Of a stretch of 64,000 bases of DNA, positions 12,440 through 23,900 are shown one piece after another. Under the pieces are notes generated by a model. That model searched no databases. It worked only from the letters and a program-made list of their open reading frames with translations, and was not told the origin of the DNA. The position numbers were made by a program, and so were the translations under genes. Source of the stretch: Dendrobium chrysotoxum (lineage: Eukaryota; Streptophyta; Magnoliopsida; Asparagales; Orchidaceae). The stretch is taken from positions 77,124,780 through 77,188,779 of the forward strand of contig CM034314.1 in assembly GCA_019925795.1 (NCBI GenBank). Direction: 5' to 3'. The first letter of the stretch is position 1. Every line of letters begins with the position of its first letter.

Positions 12440-13710
12440 TCTTCTTATGCTGATGTTGTATCACATCAGTGCCTGGAATGAAATGCCGTGGTGCACGCAC
12501 TAGCCTGGTGCGTAGATGGTGCTAGCCCTTAAGACTAACATCAGGGTATGCATATGAAGGCTCTTCCAAGGATGAAGGTATCAAATCTGGTGTGAAAATG
12601 GCATGAAAGTCTAGCGGTGTCTTGTCACTAAAATAGGAGTAGCGCAAGTGTGATAATGCTTCATAGAAGAAAATTTTCATATCCCCTCAAGACGTTTGCT
12701 CATGCCTACACAGGTGCTATAAACATGGGGTGCCCGACCTGTGTTATGAGCACAAACCAACATCATTTTCTATCTATTCAAAGCAACCACAACATATTCA
12801 ACATTATTTCTCATCGACAATCCCTGTAATGCAAATTGTAGGTCTTCCTTCTTAGTGAAACACATTCCCTCCATCAACTCTAATGGAATTGAGAACTCTT
12901 CTTCAAATTGGAACCCAATATCATCACTATCATATGTTATGTCCTCGTCCCATTCACGAGTGCTCATACATGTCTTAACAAAGTCATTATTTGCAGTCAT
13001 GCCTTATGCAGTGCCAATATTTCCATGACAATATAGTTGTATGATGCTATTTATCACAATATTCATATCAACATTCACTTCGTCTGCACCACATAGTATG
13101 TTAGCATCATCATCATCAATCAGCTCGTTGGATCTGCTACTCATGGTTTCATAACCATCATCAACAGCGAGTGTTGGTCATGTTCCCATTACATCATGAC
13201 AATGACTTCGTTGCCTTTCACTCAATCATAAAAAAAAAGGTATGTTAATACAAGTAACACATCCACAAATTTATACTTGAATTAATATTAACATGAAGAA
13301 CTTAACATATTGTGCTTCGACTAGTGGAATCATCGAACCCCCTTCTATCCTTTCCTCCGAACTGAATGATTCATGCACTTGGGGTATGGTATTCTCAGCA
13401 TTATTAGTAGGCTCATTTATCTCTTTAGCCTCCACATATATTATAAGTATTTGTCCAGTAACGTGCGATAACACCATTTCACATACCTCATCATCCTCCA
13501 CAGGCGAAGCTATAAACTCATTTCCTAAGGAAAAATGATAAACTAACATCGATGTATACTTCAATGTAATATACTTCAATGCTTTGAGTACCCTAAATTT
13601 CAATTGCTCCAAGTTCATGTTAGCTGGCATTTGCAAGGGATGATAACTGCTCCCAAAATACGTTGATGAATACTTATCTTCTAAAGATAATTCTCTCCTC
13701 GTCCAGACAT
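12440..13710 (-). pseudogene. MULE (mudrA-like) N-terminal coding remnant, copy A
   Basis: Read on the minus strand from a possible ATG at 13710. A PB1-like N-terminal region (MNLEQLKFRVLKAL, VEDDEVCEMVLS) is followed by an acidic linker. Next comes a Mutator DNA-binding-type segment with MCFTKKEDLQFALQG and NNVEYVVVALNR at 12770-13000. This is the usual order in plant MULE transposases, which continue into a catalytic DDE domain and SWIM zinc finger. Neither is found here. Frameshifts split the frame. Confidence 0.7.
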
Positions 13711-14242
13711 AACTGTGCTACTATACTTTACTGATCAAATCCTACAGTAAACCTATATAATCTCAAACATAAATCAACATCACTCTTAAAAATTTTATAA
13801 AATAAATTTATGTAAATATATTTTAAAATAATACATAATAATTTTAAAGTTAATCATCAGATTGAAATGCACAAAAAAAATCACAATCAAACATTGCAAA
13901 AACACAAAAAATAAAATACTTTGAACTCTAACATATACAATGTCAAAATACTATAACATAAACCAATTTTAGGCAAGAAAATGACAGATAACTAAACCTA
14001 ACAAAAATACTTAGGCGATATTTAAATATAACATATTAACTTAGAAATAACTTCGCCAAACTTAAAATAACACAACATATAACAATATTAACCACATAAA
14101 ATTAAATGAATTAAAAGAATATAACCTTAATGTCATTTTCACTAGGATTTGGTTGCTTCGTCGTCGAACAATTGCGGATAGAAAGAGAGTCAAAATGGGA
14201 AAATAGGGCTTTTCGGGGGGATAAAAGTGACAGGGGTAAGTC

Positions 14243-14293
14243 GCCCGTTTAATAGGCGACTTATTTAAATAATAAGTCACCCATTAAACGGGC
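14243..14293. repeat. Perfect-type palindrome at the MULE outer end (copy A)
   Basis: Arms 14243-14265 and 14271-14293 are reverse complements over 23 bases with two mismatches, built on GCCCGTTTAAT-GG-GACTTATT, with a 5-base centre. Half-site AAGTCGCC also recurs within the arm. A diverged counterpart lies at 17973-18030. The position, just upstream of the MULE coding start and next to a likely element border, suggests a terminal structure or promoter element of the transposon. Confidence 0.6.
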
Positions 14294-14769
14294 AAGTTTG
14301 ACGTTTTCAAAAAAAAAAAATTCCCCCTTGGTTAACTGCATAAATTAGATTAATAAGATACTTAAAAAATTTACCCTAAAAAATTCAAGTCTCTTATGCT
14401 CTTCTCATTTATCTATTTATGTGTGTGATATTCCTATAAAATTAAGACACCAAACTCTCATTTTACTGCTATAAATTTTTTAGCATAAAATAATAATATT
14501 TTTGATATGATTTAAACATTAATATTTTGTATAAATAAATATTAAAATTAAATTATATGACAAGGACATAAATCTTCTTTTATTTCTACAGTTAACTACC
14601 AGAAATAATTTAATCCGTCATATGGAAGCAAGCCTTCATCACTTGACAAAACTTTTATTTACCGCACTTTAAAAATATCAAGCATTGTACTGATAAAGTG
14701 ACAAGTTGAATTAATATTTTTATAATTATAATATTCCCCCCAAAATAACTTTTTTTCAGGGGGGGGGGG

Positions 14770-15141
14770 GATTAAGAGTAGAGCCCATTCATTTATGAAA
14801 ATGAAGATACAAAAAAGAAGATGAATATAGTGTAAAGTAAAAACTATTGTACTTCCAAAAAAACTAGGAAGCACCAAAAGAAACCCATAAGATAGAAGAA
14901 AAGCAAAATTATATTTGCAAAAGGAGGAAACAAAATTTTGGCTTAGGGACTCATGTTACAAAATGAAATATTAGATTTTTAAAAAGTCTACGAAGGCACC
15001 GACAGCTGCCCTAGTTGCCCAAAAAATCCATCCAAGGGGAGTGGTCATGTCAAGAACACATTATTGTTCAGGTCCAAAAAATAAATCCTGTCAGACCTAA
15101 TAGAAATAACAATAGCATCTTGATATAGATCATGTAGGCAC
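14770..15141 (-). mobile_element. 3' terminal fragment of the L1 LINE, generated by the tandem duplication
   Basis: This segment aligns with 18513-18886, the 3' end of the full LINE, including TCCAAGGGGAGTGGTCA and AGATCATGTAGG. It stops at the duplication junction at about 15141, where MULE-associated sequence begins. It is a by-product of the segmental duplication and not an independent insertion. Confidence 0.75.
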
Positions 15142-15790
15142 AAAGAGTTATCCAACCTCTTATACCTTACTCCATAATGTATTCATCGATTATGGATAAT
15201 ATTTGAAGAATTTCCACCGAGCAGATGATTGCAGAGGGAAGCACTCATTTAAAAAAAAGTTTGGCTCTAAATTATGATGAGATCCTTGAAGAGAAGGCCA
15301 AATATAATAAAATTTTTTGGTGTGTTATGCATTTTCAGAGCGAAGATGAAGATTGCTTATTGTGACATACGCACGATGAAGTTATGAAAGTAAAGCTATA
15401 CAATGTCGATAATGATCTTAGAGATATGGGGTGGAGATATTTATAGCAGAGGTTCATGGAACATGGTGGGCATTTAGTTTTTCTTGACTTTCTCAAGGGT
15501 CAAATTCTTGAAACGGTCGTAATAGAGAATGTTTCGTTGATTGAGGTGATATTTGAAAGGTCAATGGCCGATGTAAATCACTGTATTTTTTACCTAAATG
15601 ATATGCTAGACACGAATTCCTGTTAGAATTCTATAAGATGCTTATTGGAAATGTTGTACCAAGAAAGAAGGAGTTTTTGAATGGAGCAGACTGGCAGTAC
15701 ATTCAATAAGAGTTTAAGTATCACTTCAATTGTTGTCTAACACATACCTAACTCCAAGCTTGCCTACACATGATAATTAAAATTATGTAA
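15142..15790 (+). pseudogene. Unidentified coding fragment (copy B)
   Basis: Matches the fragment at 11461-12105 through IAEGSTHLKKSLALNYDEI, EEKAKYNKIFWCVMHFQSEDED, EVMKVKLYN and RFMEHGGHL. Some stops differ between the two copies, so each helps to read the other. No family was recognised. Confidence 0.45.
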
Positions 15791-16129
15791 CTTGTTGTTT
15801 ATGCTCTAATGTCCAATGAAGTTACTAGTTCTATTTTTTTTCCTTCTAATGTTCAGTCCGTGTTTTATTATTTTTCACTCTGTTTTTTAAATATTCTTAA
15901 ATGAATGTTAGTTTGGTGTGATTTAGGAAGATTTGGTAAGGAGTAACGAATTTGTTTATTTTTTTTATCTTCAAATTTGAATTAGTCATATGCAAAACTG
16001 TATAATAGTATAATAACATCAGAATATAATAAAATATAATATATAATCCATATCTAAGGAGTACAATATGAATATCACAATATAACTAAAATATCTAAAA
16101 GGTACATAATACATATCACTAAAGCCTCA

Positions 16130-17439
16130 TCTTATGCCGATGTGGTATTGCATCAGTTCCTGGAGTGAAATGTTATAGTGCACGCACTAGCCTGGTGCAT
16201 AAATGGTGCTGGTCCTCAAGACTGACATCAGGGTGTGCGGCTGAAGGCTCGTCCAACGATGAAAGTATGAAATCTGGAGTGAAGGCGGTATGAATGTTTG
16301 ACAATGTCCTGTCGTTAGAATAGGAGTAGAACAAGTGTGCTGATGCTTCATAGAAGATATTTTTGCTATCCCACTAAGATGTTTGCTCATGTCTGCGTGC
16401 AAACGCCTTAAATATGGGCTGTTCGACCGGCCATTCTAAGCACAAACCAACGTCATTTTCTATCCATTCAAAGCAACCACAACATATTCAATATTATTTT
16501 TGAACGATCATCCCTGTAATGCAAATTGCAGGTCTTCTTTCTTAGTGAAACACATTCTCTCTTTCAACTCTGTTGGAATTGAGAGCTCTTCTTTGACTTG
16601 GTACCCACTATTATCAATGTCATATGTTACGTCCTCAACCCATTCACGAGTGCTCATACATGTCTTAACAAAGTTATTATTTGCAGTCATGCCTTATATA
16701 GTGCCAACATTCCCATAATAATTTCGTTGTATGATGCTATTTATCTCGGTATTCATATCAACATTCACTTCATTTGCACCGCATAGTATATTAGCATCAT
16801 CATCATCATCAACAGGCTCGTTGGATCTACTACTCATGGTTTCATAACCATCATCAACATCGAGTGACGGTTTCGCAGAAGGTCCCAATACATCTTGCCA
16901 ATGACTTTGTTGCCTTTCACTCCATCACAAAAAAGGTATGTTAATACAAGTAACACATTCACAAATTTATACTTGAATCAATATAGATTAACATGAAGAA
17001 CTTACTTAATATATTACGGTTTAATTTGTGGAATCATCGAACGACCTTCTATACTTTCTTCAAAATTGAATGATTCATGCACTTGGGGTGTGATATTCTC
17101 AGCATTATTATTAGGCCCGTTTATCTCTTCAACCTCCACATATAGTATAAGTATTTGTCCAATAGCCTGCGATAATACCATTTCACATACCTCATCATCC
17201 TCCACAGGCAAAGTTATAAACTCGTTTCATAAGGGCAAACGATAAACTAACATCGATGTATACTTCAATGTATTATACTCCAGTCCTTTGAGTACCCTAA
17301 ATTTCAACTGGTCCAAGTTCATGTTAGCTGGCATTTGCAAGGGACGATAACTTTTCCCAAAATACGTTGGTGCATACTTATCATCTAAAGATAATTCTTC
17401 TCCATATATAAGAATAAACAATGCTCCTCGTCTAGACAT
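16130..17439 (-). pseudogene. MULE (mudrA-like) N-terminal coding remnant, copy B
   Basis: Starts at ATG 17439 (MSRRGALFILIYGEEL) and carries the PB1-like region (MNLDQLKFRVLKGLEY, VEDDEVCEMVLSQA). An Asp-rich linker with VDDDDDANILCGANEV follows at about 16800-16850. Next is MCFTKKEDLQFALQG and a cysteine/histidine region (KISSMKHQHTCS) near 16340, as in Mutator DNA-binding domains. The frame is interrupted by a frameshift near 17220 and stops near 16505 and 16186. The catalytic domain is absent. Confidence 0.72.
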
Positions 17440-18789
17440 AACTGTGCTACTATGTTTTACTGATCAAACCCTACGGTAAATCTATATAATCTCAAACATA
17501 ATAAATCAACATCACTCTTAAAAATTTCACAAAATAAATTTACATAAATGTATTTTAAAATAAAACATAATAATTTGAAAGTTTATTATCAGATTGAACT
17601 GAACAAAAATATCACAATCAAATATTGCCAAAACACAAAAATAAAATACTTTGATCTCTAACAAATACAATGTCAAAATATTGTAACATAAACTATTTTT
17701 GGACAAGAAAATGACAGATAACTAAACCTAAAAAAAATACTTAGACAATGTCTAAGTATAATGTATAAACTTAGAAATAACTTTGCCAAATTTAAAATAA
17801 ACAAAACAAATAACAATATTAACCACATAAAATTAAATGAATTAAAAACAAACTATCCGCAATGTCATTTTCGCTGGGATTTGGCTACTTGATCACCGAA
17901 CAATCGTGGATAGAAAGAGAGCCGAAATGGGAAAATAGGGCTTTTCGGGGGGATAAAAGTGATAGGGGTAAGTTTCCCGTTTAGCAGGCGACTTACTTAA
18001 ATAATAAGTTGCTCATTAAATGAGCGACTTTGGCGATTTAAAAAAAAAATCACATTTGTTAACTGCATAAATTAGAATAATAAGATACTTTAAAAATTTT
18101 CCCTAAAAAATTCAAGTCTCTCATGCTCTTTTCATTTAACTATTTATGCATGTGATATTCCTATAAAATTAAGGTACAAAGCTCTCATTTTACTGCTATA
18201 AAATTTTTAGCATATAATAATAATATTTTTGATCTAATTTAAATATTAATACCTTGTATAAATAAATATAAAAAAAATTTAAATTATATGACAGGGACTT
18301 AAATCTGCCTTTATTTTCTACAGTTAAGTTAACTACCGGAAATAATTTAAATCCGTCATATAGAGGCAAACCTTCGTCACTTGACAAGACTTTTATTTAT
18401 CACACTTTAAAAATATCAAGCATTGTACCGATAAAGTGACAAGTTGAATTAATATTTTTATAATTATAATATTTCCCCCAAAATATTTTTTTTGTAATCT
18501 TTTTCTTTTGGAAAAAATTAGGAGCAGAGCCCATTTATTTATGAAAATGAAGATACATAAAAGAAGAAGAATACAATGTAAAGTAAAAAACTATTATACT
18601 TCCAAAAAAATTAGGAAGAACCAAAAGAACCCCATAAGACATGAGAAAAATAAAATTACATTTGCAAAAAGAGGAAACAAAATTTTGGCCCAGGTACTCA
18701 GGTTACAAAATGAAATATCAGATTTTCAGGAAGTCTACGAGGGCACTTGCAGCCCCTTGGTTGCTCGAAAAAGTCATCCAAGGGGAGTG

Positions 18790-20970
18790 GTCACATCAGG
18801 AACATATCATTGTCCAGGCCCAAAAAATAAATCATGTCAGACCCAATAGAAATAACAAAAGCATCTTGATATAGATCATGTAGGTACAAATTAGCCCGCC
18901 TCCACTGACTCAGGGCATCGAAAAGCCCTCCAAAAGGCAAGCCAAAATCAGTCATACTATGCATTCCCCAAAACATACTCAGAAATGTATAAGCTCCTTT
19001 AATAGATTTAAGTTTCTCCATTTTAGTGCCTTGAATCTAATAGCCTTGAGAATCTTTAGCTTCAAAGATGTGGCACAACAATGCTAAGACAAAAATTTCA
19101 TGTCATTCCTTTCACACCAAAGGTGGTAAACAATACAATTTACCAAAAGAAAAAGAAGCTTTTTGACATCATGATGCTCGCAGTTCCAACCAGCAATGAA
19201 TTCATAAGCTTGCATTAAATTTGGCTTGAGCAAAAAAGTATGAAAGTTCGGGATAATGCTAACTAACACCTCAAAAGAGAAGTTGCACTCAAAAGATAGA
19301 TGTGATGTACTTTCTGTGCAAAAATTGCAAAGAGGGCATAAAGAATCAACCACCGAAATATTTCTCTTCATAAGAACATCAACAGTTTTCAGACCACCAC
19401 AAATAATAAGCCAATCATAGACAGAGAATCTTAAAGAGTGCTATTTGTGCCAATGGTAGGGGTGCCAACCAACATCTATATCATATCTAAAATAAACTAG
19501 ATAAAATTCTTAAATGTAACATTTGAGGAATTACCCCATATTAAGTTTTTGGAACTAGTAGGCAAAATTTGGATAGAAGATATAGCAACTCTGATTGAGG
19601 GGGGGATGGAGTGCGGTAAAGCCCAATTCTCATCAACCATCCAAGAAGATAAACGAGCATTAGAGGGAGCACAGATAGGATTAAGTTGATTGAAAGAAGG
19701 GTTAGAGAAGCAAGCATCGTTCAACCAATGATCCCAAAACACAGGAATGGGGGAATTGGCTGAAATATTACACTTGAAGTTGTGCTTGGCTATTTGGGTA
19801 GAGATGCAGATCTTTTTCCAAAAAGTAGATGCATTTCCTGTAGGAGTCTTCCAAGGTAATGAATATCTAGTGATTAACTAGCTATTTAGATGGGAGTTTC
19901 CATTGTACATCCTTAAGATAGAGGAGCAGTTGTAAGCATATATGAGATCATGTATAGATGGAATCCCTAATCCACCTTTGCACTTAGGCTTGCAAGTGTT
20001 GACCCAAGAGATTAAGTGTATGTGCTTAGCATTAGTTGTACCAAAATAAAGAAATTTGGCAAATAACTTCCCAATGATTTTGATAATAGTTTTAAGTAAT
20101 GCAAATCCACGTATCTAGTAAGCTACCGTGTTGGCATTGGAGAATTTGATGAATTGGAGCATACCTGCAAAAGAGAGTAAACCAGCTTTCCAGCCTGAGA
20201 ATTGATTTGGTAAACTTCTTCATAAGCAGAGAGAAATCAAAATTTTTGGCTTTGGAAGGAGAGATAGAGATGCCAAGATAGGAAAACTTAGAGCAAGAAT
20301 TTAGAATTTGAAGAGAGGAGTTGATCTCCCTTGCAGAATTGGCATTCAGAGAGAAGATTAGAGAACTTTTATCTAGATTCAGATGCAACCCCGAGCAGTC
20401 ATTAAAGAATTTGAGAATATCCATTAGAATGGTGCAGTTAGGAACATTAGCTTCTCCAAAAATAAGTCATCAACATATAAGAGATGTGATATATGAAATC
20501 CATCAAGTTTGAAGCCTTTAAAGAGATGCGTGGAAGCACCAAAATCAAGTAAACATGAAAAAGCGTCCATAATGATGCAAAAAAAGGAAAGGGCTTAGCA
20601 GACACCCATACCTAAGGCCGAAAGCGGAGGGGAAGAAACCTTCCAATTCCCCATCAAGATAGATGGAGAAGTTAACCTATGAAATGCAAGCCTTAATCCA
20701 ATTAATAAACTTAGGAGGGAATCCCTTTCGAGCCATCTTTAGAAGGAGGAAATCCCTCGAGACAATCTCAAATGCTTTCCTAATGTCAAACTTTACACAA
20801 AAATACTTCTCCTTGATGTTTTTCTTAAACAACCTCAAAATTTCAGATGCAAGGATTATATTGTCAGTTGATAAACATTTACTGATAAACCTTGATTGAG
20901 TAGGGTGGATGATGAGTAGCATGTTGGGCTTGAGCCTGTTGGCCAATAGCTTAGAAATATTCTTATAAAA
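18790..20970 (-). pseudogene. L1 ORF2, distal part: RT second half and zinc-binding domain
   Basis: Begins at the LTR insertion point with NIFYKNISKLLANRLKP, then HPTQSRFI and CVKFDIRKAFE, the first catalytic Asp region of non-LTR RT. LLSPF lies near 20610, YVDD at about 20470, and GLHLNLDKSSLIFS and FSYLGISISP at 20250-20370. A zf-RVT-like domain with DSLCPLCNFCTES and HLSFEC (19084-19371) and the C-terminal tail (18791-19021) follow. Several frame changes make it non-functional. It continues the frame of 27969-29537 once the LTR is removed. Confidence 0.85.
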
Positions 20971-20975
20971 GATAT

Positions 20976-23900
20976 TGTTGACCTCGATTTTCGTACGAGC
21001 GCCCTCGAGCATCTTCGATCAGCTTAATTGGGCCTCGTCGAGTCTAATTTGAACTCGGGACGACTCAAATCAAGTCGAATTAGACCCGGCAAAGTTTGAT
21101 TAGCCTTGATCGGTGTATTCTGGCCACATCGAGGTCAATTTGATTTGATTTTTTTTTATATCATTTATTTAAATTTTAATTACGTCAATTTGATCCAATC
21201 AAATCGAACTCAAGTTGACCCGAATTAGGTCTGACTTCGAGCTCGATTTTTTTTATTTAATTTAATTAATACGTTTAATTTAATTCCAATTGAAGTTTAT
21301 TTAGCTCATTAAATAATTTAGATAATTTCCTAAATTGAAATTGGCATTTATGGCTGTAATTGCAATTCAGCCAGGATGGTGCCGTTAACGAGCGAGGATT
21401 AAAAGGAAAGAATTTTGGAACCGGAAGACGAGTCCGATTCTCCTGCCTTCCGTCTCCTGGGTCCGCCTCCCTCCTCCCGGTTCGCGACACCCCCAGGCGT
21501 AACTCCCCCGCCGCCGCCCTATTCGCGAGAGACCCAGCGCCCTCCCTCTGGTTCGTGATCCCAGGGCAAGCCGAAGACCCCTCTCCCACTCGTGCCTCTC
21601 TATTTCGCGAACCAAGGCCGGGCCCGACGGACCTCCCTTTGCTCCCGTCCGACTCCACCTTCGACGACCTCCAGCTCTTGTTGCCGCGAACCATACAAAG
21701 CCGAAGCTTCTCCGCCTCCTAGTGATTCGCGAGACCTCCAACTCCCTCTCCCTCGTCGCTGTTGTTCGCGAACCCAGCTGGACTCCTCTCCCTTGTGTGA
21801 CCGAAACCGACGGACCTCCTTCGCCTCCCGTTGGGTTGGCTTCCGAGCCCGACTCCGACCACGACTCCTACACGACTGACAGAGAGCTGGTAAGTCTCTT
21901 CTCTCTATACAAGCAGGTATATTCCCTTCTCTCATTTGATCCTTTTCATTCTAATTTAGAGCTTTGGGTGATTTAATTGGTACATGCAAGGTCTATTTTG
22001 GATGAAATTGAAGTTGCGAATGAGACTTTCATGATGTAGATGTTATCCCATCTCCAGTTATTTTGTTCTTAGTAAATGCATCTATGCCTCCCAAGCTTGT
22101 GGTAGCCATGTTAAAAGACAAAGTCGATTTTGCCATGATATGTCGATTTGTCTTGTTTTAGAGTGGACAATTGTTATGTGAAACCCACACTCGCTTTCTG
22201 TCACATGACTTAGAGTTTTAGGTGTGAACTATGGAAAAATAGAAGAGGCCATTTCGATTTCCTATCAAAGCATGCGCATATGATGTTTGTGATAATGCTT
22301 ACTAAGATTAGATGCATTTGTGAAAAAATGATGATGGGTGTTTGGCATGTTTATATTTCATTTCATCTATGCGTTTAAGGGATCTAGAAGTCTCAATAAA
22401 GTGAAGAGCTTATTTGTATGCATTACAAATGGTAGCTTAATCTCTGACTCCATTTGTGATGAAGAAAACTAGTTGCTGCCTAATGATGCTGTATGCTTAT
22501 ACCACTGAATCCTTCTTTATATATTTCAATCTAATATGGTATAGGGATTATTCTTGCTGTTTGAGTGTCTCCCTATGAATCCACTTGCTCTGTTTCGCTT
22601 TTCCTTTTTTTTTTTATCGAGATATTGGAAAAACCAAATGGACTGTTTGTTCACACTTAGGGTTCATGTGGCTGGGTAAGAATCAAATTTCAATAGTGGT
22701 AAATTTGTTTTTTGAAAGTTTCTAAATATAAACTCATTTCGTCATGTCAGGTTGGAAGTAGTTTCAATATGAATTTCAAACTACTCATTTGTTGAAGGTA
22801 ATTTTAATGTGTTTAATTGTAATTTAATTTCCTCCATTTTGTGTGGAATGGAAATTCTTATATTTGACAGATTTATAAACTTATATATTATTACTTAGTT
22901 TTAGTTACATCTAATAAAGCTTGAGAGCTAGCAATGTTCATCATATTGTGAAATAAGTTTTTGGTTTATGGACAACTAAATGAGCCCTTATTTGAAATAC
23001 AGTTTCATCAAATTCTGGTATCATTTACGCTTAAGATTTATGTTTATAACTCTGCAAGTGAAGTGAAAAAAAAAATGTTTGAGAAGTTTGGTTGGAACTT
23101 TTCTGTTTAGTTACAAGTAGGATTTAGTTAATCCTTTAAATTCAGATTTTAAATCTTGAGCGGATTAAAGCCTTGAATATTGCTTTGAATATGAAAGACT
23201 TATATGCTAAAATTAAAATTTGTTTATTTAGAGGGAAGCAGAGATTTGAGCCTTATGTTATATCTTCTCATGGAAAGATTGGAGTTGCATTCATATATGA
23301 TTCAGTAAACAAATTACTTCATGTTCAGTTTTATAAGACTCTCATGCATATGCTATTTGCTTCAATGTCATCTTGGCATGATTTAGATAAAAGGTACAGT
23401 AGCTAGGAAGAAAAGTTTCCTTGAATGATTTCTGGGCGTGTATGAAGTTGCAAAACCCATCTTTATTTTATTTTCTTAAGTCTATTTGACACAAAACTTT
23501 GAGCTGGGATAAGTAGATGAGATAGAGATTTGGTATGCACTTGTGTATTACTAATTGCTTCAGTTATTCTATGAAAGACACTTAGCCAAGACAATCGTAT
23601 GCTTTCATTCTTTCTTTTATGAAATATTTTGGAGAAGGTTTAAGAGTTTTGAATGTTGAAAGGTTTCTTGACTTGGTCGAAGGCATTATGAATTGTTTTA
23701 TGATTAGAGAGTTTCTCGAGTTGTTTGATGATTGTGAAAGGCTTTGTAAGTTAGTTTTGCATTGAGAATTACTATGATGCGCCTTGTAAATGTTTTATAA
23801 TGAAAGCTTTATGAAACCTTCTTGTTAGAAGACTTTCATAGGTCCCACCCCACGTTAAAGAAACATATTATTTGTTTTGCATCGGAAGAAGTCATAGTGG

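Larger units (their letters stand above)
11471..15141. repeat. Segmental tandem duplication, copy A (MULE remnant plus LINE tail)
   Basis: A unit of about 3.67 kb starting near CCAACCTCTTATACCTTACTCC and ending at GATCATGTAGGCACAAAG. It aligns along its length with 15142-18886, with many substitutions and small indels. It holds, in order, a plus-strand unidentified coding fragment, a minus-strand MULE N-terminal remnant, a terminal palindrome and the last ~370 bp of the minus-strand L1 LINE. Confidence 0.85.
15142..18886. repeat. Segmental tandem duplication, copy B
   Basis: The second copy of the ~3.7-kb unit, with the same order of features as copy A. Its right end runs into the otherwise complete L1 LINE. 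Both copies contain the LINE 3' end plus the same flanking DNA, so the duplication occurred after the LINE had inserted. Confidence 0.85.

Noticed and set aside
21275..21935. Several overlapping open frames on both strands in a GC-rich block
   Set aside because: They are low-complexity Arg/Ser/Pro-rich, overlap on both strands and lie inside an LTR. Open frames are expected from the base composition alone.
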